Source: DAOPYU01 sp942493245
GTDB taxonomy: Bacteria; Sumerlaeota; Sumerlaeia; UBA8349
Assembly: GCA_942493245.1 (NCBI GenBank)
Contig: OW818685.1
Span: forward strand, 5,932,855 to 5,996,854
Reading direction: 5' to 3'
Length of the DNA stretch: 64,000 nucleotides
A model generated the notes under the pieces. It worked only from the letters and a program-made list of their open reading frames with translations, was not told the origin of the DNA and did no database searches. Made by a program: the position numbers and the translations under genes. Positions 55,401-63,846 of the stretch are shown in pieces. Numbering within the stretch: the stretch's first letter is position 1; each line of letters starts with the position of its first letter.

Positions 55401-55656
55401 TTTTCCTGAGGCGCGTCGGGGACAGATTGTGATAGAGTTACGCGCGCTGGAGAACAGGCGGTTTGTTTTGACGGTTTCCGACAATGGGGTCGGATTGCCG
55501 TCGGATCTGAATATCGAGGAAGCGCAGACGCTGGGTTTGCAGTTGGTGTTGATGCTCACGGAGCAGTTGCACGGCTCCGTGGAAATCCTTCGGGATGGTG
55601 GGACTACTTTTCATATTACATTCGAAGCGGGGCAGATTGGAGCGGAGGACCTATGA
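52402..55656 (+). CDS. Sensor histidine kinase: periplasmic solute-binding domain, four PAS domains, HisKA_2/HATPase
   Basis: 1084 residues. A signal/anchor sequence (about 10-30) is followed by a type-3 periplasmic binding domain (about 40-275; LRLGYDPNWAPIEFLDDSGTPLGISSEYLRIL, GKRIGVIEGYGEQSLL), one membrane helix (about 283-303; VLAIIAGLALWVGWLW) and a coiled linker. Four PAS domains (about 363-480, 491-610, 620-740, 753-870) mostly end in DVTERKRAE-type junctions. The kinase core is the HisKA_2 type: LLKEVHHRVKNNLQVVISLLNLQ with His886/887, then N box VNELISNALKYAFP and G box VSDNGVGLP. HisKA_2 kinases often signal to non-classical outputs. The periplasmic domain suggests sensing of an amino acid or similar small solute. 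Its stop overlaps the next kinase start (ATGA). Confidence 0.93.
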   Translation: MRWTGRKGRIRGGIWVLALLLELAGGYADTPTSSSVELAQEEREWLEMQPILRLGYDPNWAPIEFLDDSGTPLGISSEYLRILESQLGVRFEVCKGVNWPEQIKRVKQGRLDVFPAMIRTRDREAFLEFSEPYLSMPIGIYARRDAHYSGSLGDLVGKRIGVIEGYGEQSLLKEGNPDLNLVSFRTTPEALDHLARGEVDAYIGGVLTTGHYLGRLEYRQIRLAGVTPYRYDLCWAVRKDWPTLVGIVNKALAAIPASERETIYQRWVGVYYESRHHWLSHWKVEGVVLAIIAGLALWVGWLWREVRLRRQAEEDLVRHRMHLSEMVDERTAEVEAKNYQLSLEIQERRRGLDALNESRNMLEKVINTVPQALFWKDLNSVYLGCNDTFACMVGLKNAGQIVGKSDYDLPWPREEAEAYRRDDREVMQGNQSKRHIIEPLQQADGRRLWIDTAKEPLLDDRGIVYGILGICEDITDRKRAEELLQQSERKYRLLFENMTAGFALHQMIFNEAGAPCNYRYIEVNPAFERLTGVSATQLVGRTVLEVMPQTEPYWIEFFGKVVETGEPASRLDFARDVGRYYDVWAYRPEAGTFAVVFHDVTERKRAEAALERERDLVKRIMETSPVGITALDRAGTIVFANLAAERIFGMKRGEVEGRVYNQPDWEITDYAGDFLPDEEQVFRRVIESGLAVYNVQHAIRRADGLRILLSINAAPTFNSSGELDGMVAALEDVTERKRAEEELRQSEARLRDAQRLAHLGNWEEDLQTRSLVWSEQVFRIFEIDPMEFDPSATSFLKRIHPEDLERVNTAFADAVTNRKPYDVEHRILMSDGRVKHVHEYGEVLCDGQGRAVRVRGTVQDVTEHKLVELELKTSLEEKIALLKEVHHRVKNNLQVVISLLNLQTTRIQNREVLDTLEETRNRVRSMSLLHETLYRSQNMARVNLAQYVETLCAHLFRTYGRQVENIEWVNRLIPVELSPDRAVPCGLIVNELISNALKYAFPEARRGQIVIELRALENRRFVLTVSDNGVGLPSDLNIEEAQTLGLQLVLMLTEQLHGSVEILRDGGTTFHITFEAGQIGAEDL

Positions 55657-58520
55657 ATTCCCTCACGCCAAGCGTTCTGATTGTAGAAGACGAAGCGATT
55701 GTCGCAGCCGACTTGAAGATGCGTCTGACGATGCAGGGTTACCGGGTGGTTGGTATGGCTTCGAGTGGCGCGGCGGCGCTGGATCTGGCTGAACTGAAGC
55801 GGCCCCAACTCGTCTTGATGGATATCCAGTTGGAAGGCGAAATGGATGGGATCGAAGCGGCGGACCTGATACGCCGCCGGCTCCACCTGCCGGTCGTGTT
55901 TCTCACGGCCTTTTCCGAAGACGCCACTCTCGATCGGGCGAAACAGGCCGAACCCTTCGGCTATATTCTCAAGCCCTTCGAGGACCGTGAACTCAAGACG
56001 TTCATTGATATGGCGATCTACAAGCACCAGGCGGAAGAAACCATCCGTCACCTGAACCGCCTGTACGCCTTTCTGGGACAGGTGAACCAGACGATTGTCC
56101 GCAGCCGCTCGCGCGAGACTCTTCTTTCAGGAATCTGTCGCGTGGCCGTGGAATACGGCGAGTTTTCCCTGGCGTGGATTGGCATGCTCGATCCCCAGAC
56201 GCAGGAGGTCAAATGTGTGGCCCAGTGCGGGGACACGCACGATTATGTGGGACGGATTTCGGTGCGCGCCGACGATTCTCCCGAGGGATGGGGCCCCATG
56301 GGGACGGCGATCCGAGAGGGCCATGCGTCCGTGGTGAACGATTTCCACCACGAGGAACGCGTGTACCCCTGGCGGACGGTTGCGGAAGGATGCGGATTTT
56401 GTTCCTCGGCGGCTTTCCCCGTTTTTTTCCAGGACAAGGTCTGGGGCGCGCTGAGCGTCTATAGTGTCGAGGCGGAGTTCTTTCAGGATCCGGAGGTCAA
56501 ACTGCTCGAAGAAGTCGCTGGCGATGTTTCCTTTGCGCTCGACAACCTGGAAACCGAACGGCAGCGTCAGGTGACGCTCAAAGCCCTTCAGGAAAGCGAG
56601 CAGCGTTATATTCAGATGGTCGGTTCCGTTACGGACTATATCTACACGGTCGAGATCGAGGAGGGCCAGCCGGCTTCCACTGTTCACAGTCCCGGCTGTG
56701 TGGCGGTCACGGGTTATATGCCCGAAGAATACGCCCGAACGCCTTTTCTCTGGCTCGAAATGATCCATCCCGATGACCGGGCGATGGTGCTCGAGCACGC
56801 CCAGAAGTCCATGAACGGCCCGGTTCGGCCCATTGAACACCGGATTTTCCACAAAGATGGAACAGAGCGCTGGGTTCGCAACACCCTCGTGGCGCATCGC
56901 GATTCCGAAGGACGCGCGGTGGCCTGCGATGGATTGATTGCCGACATCACCGATCGCAAGCGCATCGAGAAGGCGTTGCGCCAGAGTCAGGCCGATCTGG
57001 CCCGAGCACAGGAAATCGCCCACATGGGGAATTGGCGTCTGGATTTTTCAACGAATATCCTGACGGGGTCCGACGAATGGTCTCGGGTTCACGGGTTTGA
57101 CCCCACGGTTTTCGACGGACGCTTTGAGACCTTCCTTCAACGGGTTCATCCGGACGATCGGCGGAATATCGAGAACGCTTACGAGGAGGCGCAGGACCGC
57201 CGGACGCCTGCGTCATTCGACTACCGGTTCCGGGTGGAGGGCGAGGCCGAACGGCATTTCGAGACAACAGGTATCCACCTGCACCTTTCGGAAGAGGGAC
57301 GCCCGCTGTACGCCTATGGAGTCACGCAGGATGTGACGGAACGGAAGCGCAACGAATTTGACCGCAGTCTGTTGCAGGAACAGCTCGCCCAGGCGCAAAA
57401 GATGGAATCCATCGGGCGGCTGGCGGGTGGAGTGGCGCACGATTTCAACAATCTGCTGGCCGTGATTCTGGGGCATGGTGAAATCCTGATGGCGGATCTG
57501 GCGCCCACCTCGCCGTATCGGGCCGATATCGAGCCGATCATCAAGGCGGGCGAGCGCGCGCGCGATCTGACCCGCCAGCTCCTCGCCTTCAGCCGCAAAC
57601 AGGTCCTCGAGGTCAAACCGCTCGATCTCAATCAGGTCGTCCGGGGAATGGGCGACATGATCCGCCGCCTTCTGGGCGAGGATATCCGGATTCAGATTTT
57701 CGCGGAGAAGCCGGTCGGACTGGTCAAGGGCGATCCGTCGCAACTCGAGCAGGTGATCCTGAACCTGAGTGTCAATTCCCGTGACGCCATGCCGCACGGA
57801 GGCGTGCTGACCATCGAAACTGAGCGGGTCACGCTCGACAAGCCGTATGCGGAAACGCACGCCGACGTTTTACCGGGCGCGTATGTTCTTCTCAGTGTCA
57901 GCGATACGGGGGAGGGAATGGACGAAGAGACGCAACGCAGAATCTTCGATCCTTTCTTTACCACGAAAGAAAAAGGGCGGGGCACGGGATTGGGATTGGC
58001 AACGGTTTACGGGATCGTCAAGCAACATGGAGGGAGCATCTGGGTTTATAGCGAAAAAGGGAAAGGGTCCACCTTCAAGATTTATCTGCCTCAGGCGGAT
58101 GTCGGTTTCGAGACTCCGCGCGAAAGTTCCGTTTCCTCCAGTCTGATTCGGGGACAGGGGGAGACGATTCTTCTGATGGAAGACGATGCGGGGGTGCGCG
58201 AGATCGCCGGGCAGATGCTCCGGCGCCTGGGATACCGGGTTCTGGTGGCGCAAGATGCCCAGGAGTGCTTCAACTTGTCGAACGCGCCCGGGCCTCTGGA
58301 TCTCCTGATCACCGACGTGGTGATGCCGGGCACGAATGGACGGGAAATCCAGCAGATGGTGTCCTCCCTGCGGCCCGGTACCAAGACCCTGTTCATGTCG
58401 GGTTATACCGAAAACGTGATTGCCCACCACGGGGTGCTCGACGCCGGCATCCATTTTATTTCCAAACCCTTCACCGAAAGCGCGCTGAGCCAGACGGTGC
58501 GGCGAATTCTGGACGGATGA
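55653..58520 (+). CDS. Hybrid kinase REC-GAF-PAS-PAS-HisKA-HATPase-REC
   Basis: 955 residues, no membrane segments. The N-terminal receiver (about 7-125) has D57 in LVLMDIQLEGEMDGIEAA and Lys in YILKPFEDREL. A GAF domain follows (about 145-300), then two PAS domains (about 310-425 and 445-560). The kinase part has H596 in GGVAHDFNN, N box LSVNSRDAM, and G boxes VSDTGEGM and GRGTGLGLATVYG. The C-terminal receiver (about 835-950) has D888 in LLITDVVMPG. Start and stop overlap the upstream kinase by 4 bp, so the two are translated together; the N-terminal receiver probably accepts phosphate from that partner (inference). Kinase and C-terminal receiver resemble the protein at 21592-24093. Confidence 0.94.
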   Translation: MNSLTPSVLIVEDEAIVAADLKMRLTMQGYRVVGMASSGAAALDLAELKRPQLVLMDIQLEGEMDGIEAADLIRRRLHLPVVFLTAFSEDATLDRAKQAEPFGYILKPFEDRELKTFIDMAIYKHQAEETIRHLNRLYAFLGQVNQTIVRSRSRETLLSGICRVAVEYGEFSLAWIGMLDPQTQEVKCVAQCGDTHDYVGRISVRADDSPEGWGPMGTAIREGHASVVNDFHHEERVYPWRTVAEGCGFCSSAAFPVFFQDKVWGALSVYSVEAEFFQDPEVKLLEEVAGDVSFALDNLETERQRQVTLKALQESEQRYIQMVGSVTDYIYTVEIEEGQPASTVHSPGCVAVTGYMPEEYARTPFLWLEMIHPDDRAMVLEHAQKSMNGPVRPIEHRIFHKDGTERWVRNTLVAHRDSEGRAVACDGLIADITDRKRIEKALRQSQADLARAQEIAHMGNWRLDFSTNILTGSDEWSRVHGFDPTVFDGRFETFLQRVHPDDRRNIENAYEEAQDRRTPASFDYRFRVEGEAERHFETTGIHLHLSEEGRPLYAYGVTQDVTERKRNEFDRSLLQEQLAQAQKMESIGRLAGGVAHDFNNLLAVILGHGEILMADLAPTSPYRADIEPIIKAGERARDLTRQLLAFSRKQVLEVKPLDLNQVVRGMGDMIRRLLGEDIRIQIFAEKPVGLVKGDPSQLEQVILNLSVNSRDAMPHGGVLTIETERVTLDKPYAETHADVLPGAYVLLSVSDTGEGMDEETQRRIFDPFFTTKEKGRGTGLGLATVYGIVKQHGGSIWVYSEKGKGSTFKIYLPQADVGFETPRESSVSSSLIRGQGETILLMEDDAGVREIAGQMLRRLGYRVLVAQDAQECFNLSNAPGPLDLLITDVVMPGTNGREIQQMVSSLRPGTKTLFMSGYTENVIAHHGVLDAGIHFISKPFTESALSQTVRRILDG

Positions 58521-58651
58521 CCTCCGGTTGTGTATAGTACGATCCCTTGTGCCCTGGGGCAGGGGGCGGGTTTGGACTCTCCCTCCCTGCTGTGCCCCTC
58601 TGGTTCAACAATTTGGGATCCCCCGCCGGTTAGTCAGGAGCGTATCGCATT

Positions 58652-59899
58652 TTGAAAGAAATAAACCCCCGCTTGAAGCCCTTCAAACTCGAGGAGGAAT
58701 CGAACCCGATCGAAGTTCGACAGCCCACGCGCGCGTTGCCCGGTTTCTGGGCGCGGGCGGGCGCGTTCGGGATAGACGCCGGGCTGTTGACGTTCTTCTT
58801 TTATCTTCTGGCCCGTCAGGCGTACGCCTGGCTCTATCCGATGCGCTGGGGGGCCCAGGTCTTCGCTTTCGCATTCGTCTATGTCTATTTCTGGGTCGGA
58901 TCGAGCCGGCTGACGAAGGGTCAGACGGTCGGGAAGCATATTCTGGAGCAACGCATTCTGGATCTGGAGGGGCGTCCGTTGGGGTGGGGGGCGGCGGCCC
59001 GGCGAGCGGTTGGGTTGTTTCTGACGACCGGAGCCTATGCCGTCGTGCTCGGGTGGAGCACAGGGCGTGATTTTGTGCATTTTACGGAGTATGGCAAGGG
59101 CACCTTTCTGGCGACGGTGGGGTTTGGGATTGTGACCCTGGCCTATGCGTCGGGAAATTCCGTGTTTTGTGGGCTGCATCCCCACAAACGGTCGCTGCAC
59201 GACCTGGCGAGTGGCGCGCTGGTGGCGCGGGCGGGCGAGGTTGAGCGGGGCGTGGCTTTTGTGGCCGAGCGCGAGGAGTGGCATGCGTCGCGTGTGAAGA
59301 TGGCTATCTACCCGGCGGCGACGCTGGCGCTGCTGGTGGGGGGCCTTCTGGGAAATCAGGCGCGGCAAGCCTGGCCTAAACTGGATGCGCTGTTCGAGCC
59401 GATGGCGCAGGTCCGCGAGGTTCTGACGGTCGAGGGGGTCCGGCCGCTGCAAGTTCTCGGGCCGTCGCGTGAGAACCACGAGCGGTTTCTGGCCTACCTC
59501 GAAGAGGGGGAGAAACGCCGCCAGGAACGTCTGAGCGCGGGGGACAGTGCGGGCGCCCGGCAGTTTGAACGTCCTTCCACTGCGACACTGGAATTGATTC
59601 CCGACGGGTCTTGTTTTGTCTTTACTCTGGTGGCTGAAACGCCTTTTGCAACCACGGAGTCATTGGTGACGAGTCCGGGTTACCTCGAGGTGAAGCGCCG
59701 GGCGCCGAACCTGGCCCGGGATCTGTCGGCGCAGTATTTTCGGACGCCGGAGGGTCAGCCGACTCCCTACAATCGCGTGCTGCTTCAGGTGTACGAGGTG
59801 TTGCCTTTGTTCTTGCATTGTGAAAACAGATTGCGCTGGCAGGAAGTGTTGCCGGTGGCGGAGGCCACGAGCGCGACGGCAACGGGTGTGGCGAATTAG
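58652..59899 (+). CDS. RDD-family membrane protein with long unknown C-terminal domain
   Basis: 415 residues from a TTG at 58652, with AGGAG about 11 nt upstream. The RDD domain spans about 29-200: GFWARAGAFGIDAGLLTFFFYLL carries the Arg and Asp, and SSRLTKGQTVGKHILEQRILD with HPHKRSLHDLASGALVAR completes the signature. After a further membrane helix (about 212-230) an uncharacterised extracytoplasmic or soluble region of about 185 residues follows (for example ATLELIPDGSCFVFTLVAETP). RDD proteins include Na+/H+ antiport-like members, and their function is generally unclear. It converges on ruvC, with a 4-bp overlap at the ends. Confidence 0.8.
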   Translation: MKEINPRLKPFKLEEESNPIEVRQPTRALPGFWARAGAFGIDAGLLTFFFYLLARQAYAWLYPMRWGAQVFAFAFVYVYFWVGSSRLTKGQTVGKHILEQRILDLEGRPLGWGAAARRAVGLFLTTGAYAVVLGWSTGRDFVHFTEYGKGTFLATVGFGIVTLAYASGNSVFCGLHPHKRSLHDLASGALVARAGEVERGVAFVAEREEWHASRVKMAIYPAATLALLVGGLLGNQARQAWPKLDALFEPMAQVREVLTVEGVRPLQVLGPSRENHERFLAYLEEGEKRRQERLSAGDSAGARQFERPSTATLELIPDGSCFVFTLVAETPFATTESLVTSPGYLEVKRRAPNLARDLSAQYFRTPEGQPTPYNRVLLQVYEVLPLFLHCENRLRWQEVLPVAEATSATATGVAN

Positions 59900-60393
59900 C
59901 GCCGGATGCCCGTCAGGCGCTGCGCCTTGACGGAGTGGCCGTGGCAGAGGGCGACGGCCAGGGCGTCGGCGGCGTGGTCGGGTGTGGGGATTTCGGGCAA
60001 CCCCAGAAGGGTGGCCACCATTCTCTGGACTTGATTTTTGCTGGCGCGGCCTTGGCCGCTGACGGCTTTTTTGATTTGCAGGGGGGTGTATTCGGCCACT
60101 TCCACGCCCGAGTGGGCCGTGGCGAGCACCAGTACGCCGCGCGCCTGCGCCACGACGATGGCGGTTTTGACATTGGTGGCGAAAAAGAGTTCTTCGATGG
60201 CGATGGCGTCGGGTTTGAGTTCGGCGATCAGGGCGGCGACGGTCCGGTGGATCTGATCGAGCCGCCGGGGCATGGGATCGGAGGCGGGGGTGTGGATGGC
60301 CCCCCAGCGCACGTCGCGCGGGCCTCCTTCAGGGTACACTATCAGTCCCCAGCCAACGGACGCGAGGCCAGGGTCGAGTCCGAGGATACGCAT
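59896..60393 (-). CDS. ruvC: Holliday junction resolvase RuvC
   Basis: Endonuclease that cuts Holliday junctions with RuvAB. It has 165 residues, the usual size. Catalytic acids are all present: Asp7 in RILGLDPGLASVGWGL, Glu in IAIEELFFATNVKTAIVVAQARG, and the pair in PDHAADALAVALCH. The conserved basic segment KKAVSGQGRASKNQVQRMV is intact. AAAGG is upstream of the ATG at 60393. ruvA and ruvB are not adjacent, and yebC, its common neighbour, is elsewhere in the window. Its end overlaps the RDD gene tail to tail. Confidence 0.97.
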   Translation of the reverse strand: MRILGLDPGLASVGWGLIVYPEGGPRDVRWGAIHTPASDPMPRRLDQIHRTVAALIAELKPDAIAIEELFFATNVKTAIVVAQARGVLVLATAHSGVEVAEYTPLQIKKAVSGQGRASKNQVQRMVATLLGLPEIPTPDHAADALAVALCHGHSVKAQRLTGIRR

Positions 60394-60420
60394 CGCGGGG
60401 ACCTTTCCGGAAGAATCGGG

Positions 60421-60458
60421 TCACGGGAGCATATAGAGCGCTCCCGTGATTTTTATTT
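60421..60458 (+). terminator. Intrinsic terminator, plus strand, beyond ruvC
   Basis: Perfect 10-bp stem TCACGGGAGC (60421-60430) / GCTCCCGTGA (60440-60449) with a 9-nt loop and TTTTTATTT after it. The nearest plus-strand gene it could serve is the RDD gene, whose message would run antisense through all of ruvC. Confidence 0.7.
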
Positions 60459-60916
60459 GTGCAGGATACCGGCAGGCGGGGGGGAATGCAAGAGCGTGGA
60501 GTGCGGAATATGGGAATTAGGGAAGGAGTCTGGAACCCGGTGGTGAGGGCGCCTGCAAGAGGGCTGCGGACGATTTTTTTGCATTTTTACATATTTTTCA
60601 GAATGATATTCGTCTGAACGGTTACTTGATAGGTGGAGAACGAGGGCGGCTTGGAGGGGTGAATGGCTCCAGAGGTCTCTGTAATCTGGAGTTACGGGAA
60701 AATCATCTTCTTCCTGAACCTCGGGTCGGATCGCCCGCGATTTTTTCCAGCAGTTGGGAGGAACAGGGTGATTTGTTTTTCTTCATGGCGGAATGGAAAG
60801 AAGGTGGGCCTTCCCGGGATAAGAATGGCGGTGTTTTGTTGAAAACGTGGGGGCGAAGGAGGGCGGGCGGGGTAAAATCGAGGCGGCGGATGGAAAGCCG
60901 GGAGGTGAAGAAAGGC

Positions 60917-60946
60917 TTGACATTTTGTCGGCGGGTTGTTTAGGGT
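60917..60946 (+). promoter_or_regulatory. Candidate sigma-70 promoter for the ROK gene
   Basis: TTGACA (60917-60922), 18 bp, TAGGGT (60941-60946), giving a leader of about 40 nt. Confidence 0.45.
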
Positions 60947-60993
60947 CTGAATGTTTGGCGAGTCAACAAACGAAGGCTTAGAGGATAGGACCC

Positions 60994-62241
60994 TTGACGA
61001 AACGCACCTCAACCGCCGACCAGCTTCTTGTGCGTCAGATGAATATGGCGCTCCTGCTCGACGCGCTGCGCAAAGCGCAACCGACGTCGCGCGCGCGTCT
61101 GGCCGCTCAGGTCGGGTTGAATCGCAGTACGGTGTCGAGTATCATCACCGAGTTACTGGAGATGGGTCTGGTGTGTGAGACGGAACTACAGGTCTCGAAG
61201 AACGGACGTCCGGGGATGCTGCTGGAGCTGAACCCGAATGCGGGGTGCGCATTGGGCGTGGACATCAACGTGGACTTCATCGGCGTGGTGCTGGCGGATT
61301 TCACGATGAATGTTCGGTGGCGGCGGTATGTGCGGTCGAATCCGGAGGATCCGGAACGGGTGATTATCGGTCGCGCCATGGACATGGCGTCCGAAGCGCT
61401 GGCGGAATGCGACCGGTTGGGGTTGCGACAGTTGGGAATCGGCATCGGCGTGCCGGGGCTGGTGGACGAGGAGTCGGGGGTCTTGCGGTTCGCTCCGAAT
61501 CTGCACTGGCGCAATGTGCCGCTGCGCGAGATGTGGGCGCGGCGGTTCAATCTGCCGGTGTTTCTCGAAAATGACGCGAATGCGGCCTTGCTGGGCGAGC
61601 ATTTCTGTGGGGTGGCCCGGGGAGTGGATCATCTGTTTTACCTGAACGCGAGCCGGGGGCTGGGGGGCGCGGTGATGGTGGATGGCCGCCTGATGCGTGG
61701 CGCCTCGGGGTTCGCGGGTGAAGTCGGGCACATGAAAGTGGACCCCGAAGGGCGCGAGTGTGGGTGCGGGCGCCGGGGGTGCTGGGAAACGGTGGCGGGT
61801 CAGCGGGCCGTGGCGATTCGGGTCGGGGAGCGAATCGCGTTGGGCGAGAAGAGCGACCTGTTGGCGGATCTGGTTGTGGGGGATCAGGAAAGTTTGAATT
61901 TTGCGGTCGCGGTGGAAGCGGCTGAGAAGGGCGACCTTCTGGCGCTCGATGTGTTGACGGAGATTGGCACAAAGCTGGGCATGGGTCTGGCGAACCTGGT
62001 GAATGTGTTGAACCCGCAAATGATTGTGCTGGGGGGGGCGTTGAGTCTGGCGTCGCCCTTCCTGTTGCCTGAGATCGAGCGGGTGATTCAGGAGAAGGCG
62101 CTGCCGGAGTTGCGCCAGGGGTTGCGCGTCGAGGCGTCTGCCAATAAGAACGACGCCTGCCTGATTGGGGGCGTGGCGATGGTGCTGACGCGCCTGTTGC
62201 GCGAGCCGACGCTGGTGCGGTCGGCTTCGGCGGCGGCGTAA
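60994..62241 (+). CDS. ROK-family transcriptional regulator
   Basis: 415 residues. An N-terminal winged helix (LLLDALRKAQPTSRARLAAQVGLNRSTVSSIITELLEMGLV) binds DNA. The ROK sugar-kinase-like domain follows, with an ATP-type first loop (GCALGVDINVDFIGVVLADF), GIGIGVPGLVDEESGVLRFAPNLHW, the catalytic-type Asp in FLENDANAALLGEHFCG, and the zinc motif CGCGRRGCWE. NagC/Mlc/XylR-type ROK regulators repress sugar-use genes until a sugar or PTS signal is bound. The start is a TTG at 60994 with AGAGGATAGGA upstream. The downstream exported oxidoreductase genes are candidate targets. Confidence 0.92.
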   Translation: MTKRTSTADQLLVRQMNMALLLDALRKAQPTSRARLAAQVGLNRSTVSSIITELLEMGLVCETELQVSKNGRPGMLLELNPNAGCALGVDINVDFIGVVLADFTMNVRWRRYVRSNPEDPERVIIGRAMDMASEALAECDRLGLRQLGIGIGVPGLVDEESGVLRFAPNLHWRNVPLREMWARRFNLPVFLENDANAALLGEHFCGVARGVDHLFYLNASRGLGGAVMVDGRLMRGASGFAGEVGHMKVDPEGRECGCGRRGCWETVAGQRAVAIRVGERIALGEKSDLLADLVVGDQESLNFAVAVEAAEKGDLLALDVLTEIGTKLGMGLANLVNVLNPQMIVLGGALSLASPFLLPEIERVIQEKALPELRQGLRVEASANKNDACLIGGVAMVLTRLLREPTLVRSASAAA

Positions 62242-62328
62242 AGGGTGTGGTAGAGGGAACGACAGAGGGGTTTCGCCCCGGTGGCGGGGTCCCGATTGTG
62301 TTGCGATATTACAATGGAGGTTGAATTC

Positions 62329-63723
62329 ATGCATTCCGAGAAAACGTCTGGTGCGAGCGCTTCGATCAGCCGGCGTGACTTCCTGGCCTCGTCGGTCACG
62401 GCGGGTCTGGTTCTGGCGGGGGCGGGCGTGTTGGCTTCGGCTCGAGCGCAGGAGGCGGGCGCGCCGCAGGCAGCAGGAGGGAACAAGAATCCCGGCGACT
62501 TGAATGTGGCCCTGATCGGGTTCGGGTGTCAGGGACGGGTACTGGCCGATTCGTGCGCCAATATCCCGGGGATTCGTTTCACGGCGGTGTGCGACATCTG
62601 GGACTATGCGCGGCAGCAGGCCACGCAGCGCCTGGGGGTCTATGGACACAAGGTGAAAGCGTATGAGAATTACGTGGACATGCTGGGCGAGGAGAAGGAT
62701 CTGCAGGCCGTGATCATCGCCACGCCGGACTGGATGCATGCCGAGCAGGCGAAGGCCTGCATGGAAGCGGGCCTCCATGTGTACTGCGAGAAGGGGATGG
62801 CGACAAACCTGGCGGACGCCAAGTCCATGGTTGAGACGTCGCGCAAGACCCAGAAACTCCTGCAGATCGGCCACCAGCGCCGCAGCAACCCGCGTTACCA
62901 GCACGCGATCGACAAAGTGCTGACTCAGGAGAAACTGCTGGGTCGCGTGACGCAGGGGTACGGCCAGTGGAACCGGGCCAAGACGCCGTTGCTGTCGTGG
63001 CCGTCGAAGTTCACCATCAAACAGGAAGCGCTTGACCTCTACGGTTACGACAATATGGTGCAGTTGCGCAATTGGCGCTGGTTTCGCCGCTATGGTCTGG
63101 GGCCGTTCGCCGATCAGGCGCTGCAACAGATCGATGTGTTCAACTGGGGCTTTCAGGCGCCCGCCCAGGCCGTGACGGCGATCGGCGGGTTGGATTACTA
63201 CCAGAATCTCGAATGGCCCGACACGGTCATGGCCGTGCTGGACTATCCGTTCGGGGGAGGGGTGTCGCGGGCCTATTATCAGGTGCTGACATCCACGAGC
63301 CACGGCGGGTACGTCGAGAACTTCATGGGGGAAAACGGCACGATTCTGATTTCGGAGATGATGATGCTGGGTAACGGCGCCGAGCGCGAGCGCCGGGCGC
63401 CGGAACTGTGGTGGAAGGAACTGGGGCGGCGCGGATTGTTGAAACCGCCGGCCAAAGCGCCGACCGCTCCGGTGACGGCGACGAAAAAGGCGGTGGACAC
63501 GCGCGCCACGCTGGCGGGCGAAAAGTGGACGTTCCCGGTCGAGTTGGCCAAGCCGGTTCATCAACCGCATTTGGAGAATTTCTTCAATGGCATCCGGAAC
63601 GGGGAAAAACTGAACTGTCCGGGCGAAGTGGGCTATCAGGCGTTGGTGACGGTCTTGAAGACGTATGAGGCGTTGCAGTCGGGCAGCAAGGTGACGATTG
63701 CGCCTGAAACGTACAAGGTCTGA
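62329..63723 (+). CDS. Tat-exported Gfo/Idh/MocA-family oxidoreductase
   Basis: 464 residues. The N-terminus carries a twin-arginine signal: SISRRDFLASSVTAG, a hydrophobic Ala/Gly/Leu stretch, then cleavage near ASARA-QE. The Rossmann fold starts NVALIGFGCQGRV; later motifs include VIIATPDWMHAEQAKACMEAGLHVYCEKGMATNLADAKSMV with the EKP-type Lys (here EKG), and IGHQRRSNPRYQHAI. Members oxidise sugars or amino sugars with NAD(P); export via Tat implies folding with cofactor in the cytoplasm. ATG at 62329 with GGAGG 8 nt upstream. The Pro of EKP is replaced by Gly. Probably a unit with the next gene. Confidence 0.9.
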   Translation: MHSEKTSGASASISRRDFLASSVTAGLVLAGAGVLASARAQEAGAPQAAGGNKNPGDLNVALIGFGCQGRVLADSCANIPGIRFTAVCDIWDYARQQATQRLGVYGHKVKAYENYVDMLGEEKDLQAVIIATPDWMHAEQAKACMEAGLHVYCEKGMATNLADAKSMVETSRKTQKLLQIGHQRRSNPRYQHAIDKVLTQEKLLGRVTQGYGQWNRAKTPLLSWPSKFTIKQEALDLYGYDNMVQLRNWRWFRRYGLGPFADQALQQIDVFNWGFQAPAQAVTAIGGLDYYQNLEWPDTVMAVLDYPFGGGVSRAYYQVLTSTSHGGYVENFMGENGTILISEMMMLGNGAERERRAPELWWKELGRRGLLKPPAKAPTAPVTATKKAVDTRATLAGEKWTFPVELAKPVHQPHLENFFNGIRNGEKLNCPGEVGYQALVTVLKTYEALQSGSKVTIAPETYKV

Positions 63724-63846
63724 GGTTCGCGTTGAAGCGCGAGCAACCACCCCGCGCATGGCGCGGCGGGCAAGGTGAAGGAATCAGGGGAGGCGCAGGG
63801 CGGTGAAACGGCTGCCCCGCTTCTGGAACGATGCGGAGGACGATTC

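Larger units (their letters stand above)
60394..60993. other. 600-bp gene-free region
   Basis: Between ruvC and the ROK gene. Contains the plus-strand terminator at 60421-60458 and a promoter candidate at 60917-60946. A 105-codon plus-strand frame (60626-60943) has unbiased composition and no recognisable domain, so I do not call it. No RNA gene recognised. Confidence 0.5.

Noticed and set aside
60626..60943. A 105-codon plus-strand frame in the ruvC-ROK gap
   Set aside because: No recognisable domain, no good start signal, composition like non-coding sequence, and the ROK promoter lies within its end.
61186..63759. An 857-codon minus-strand open frame
   Set aside because: Antisense to the ROK and oxidoreductase genes, Arg/His-rich and featureless.
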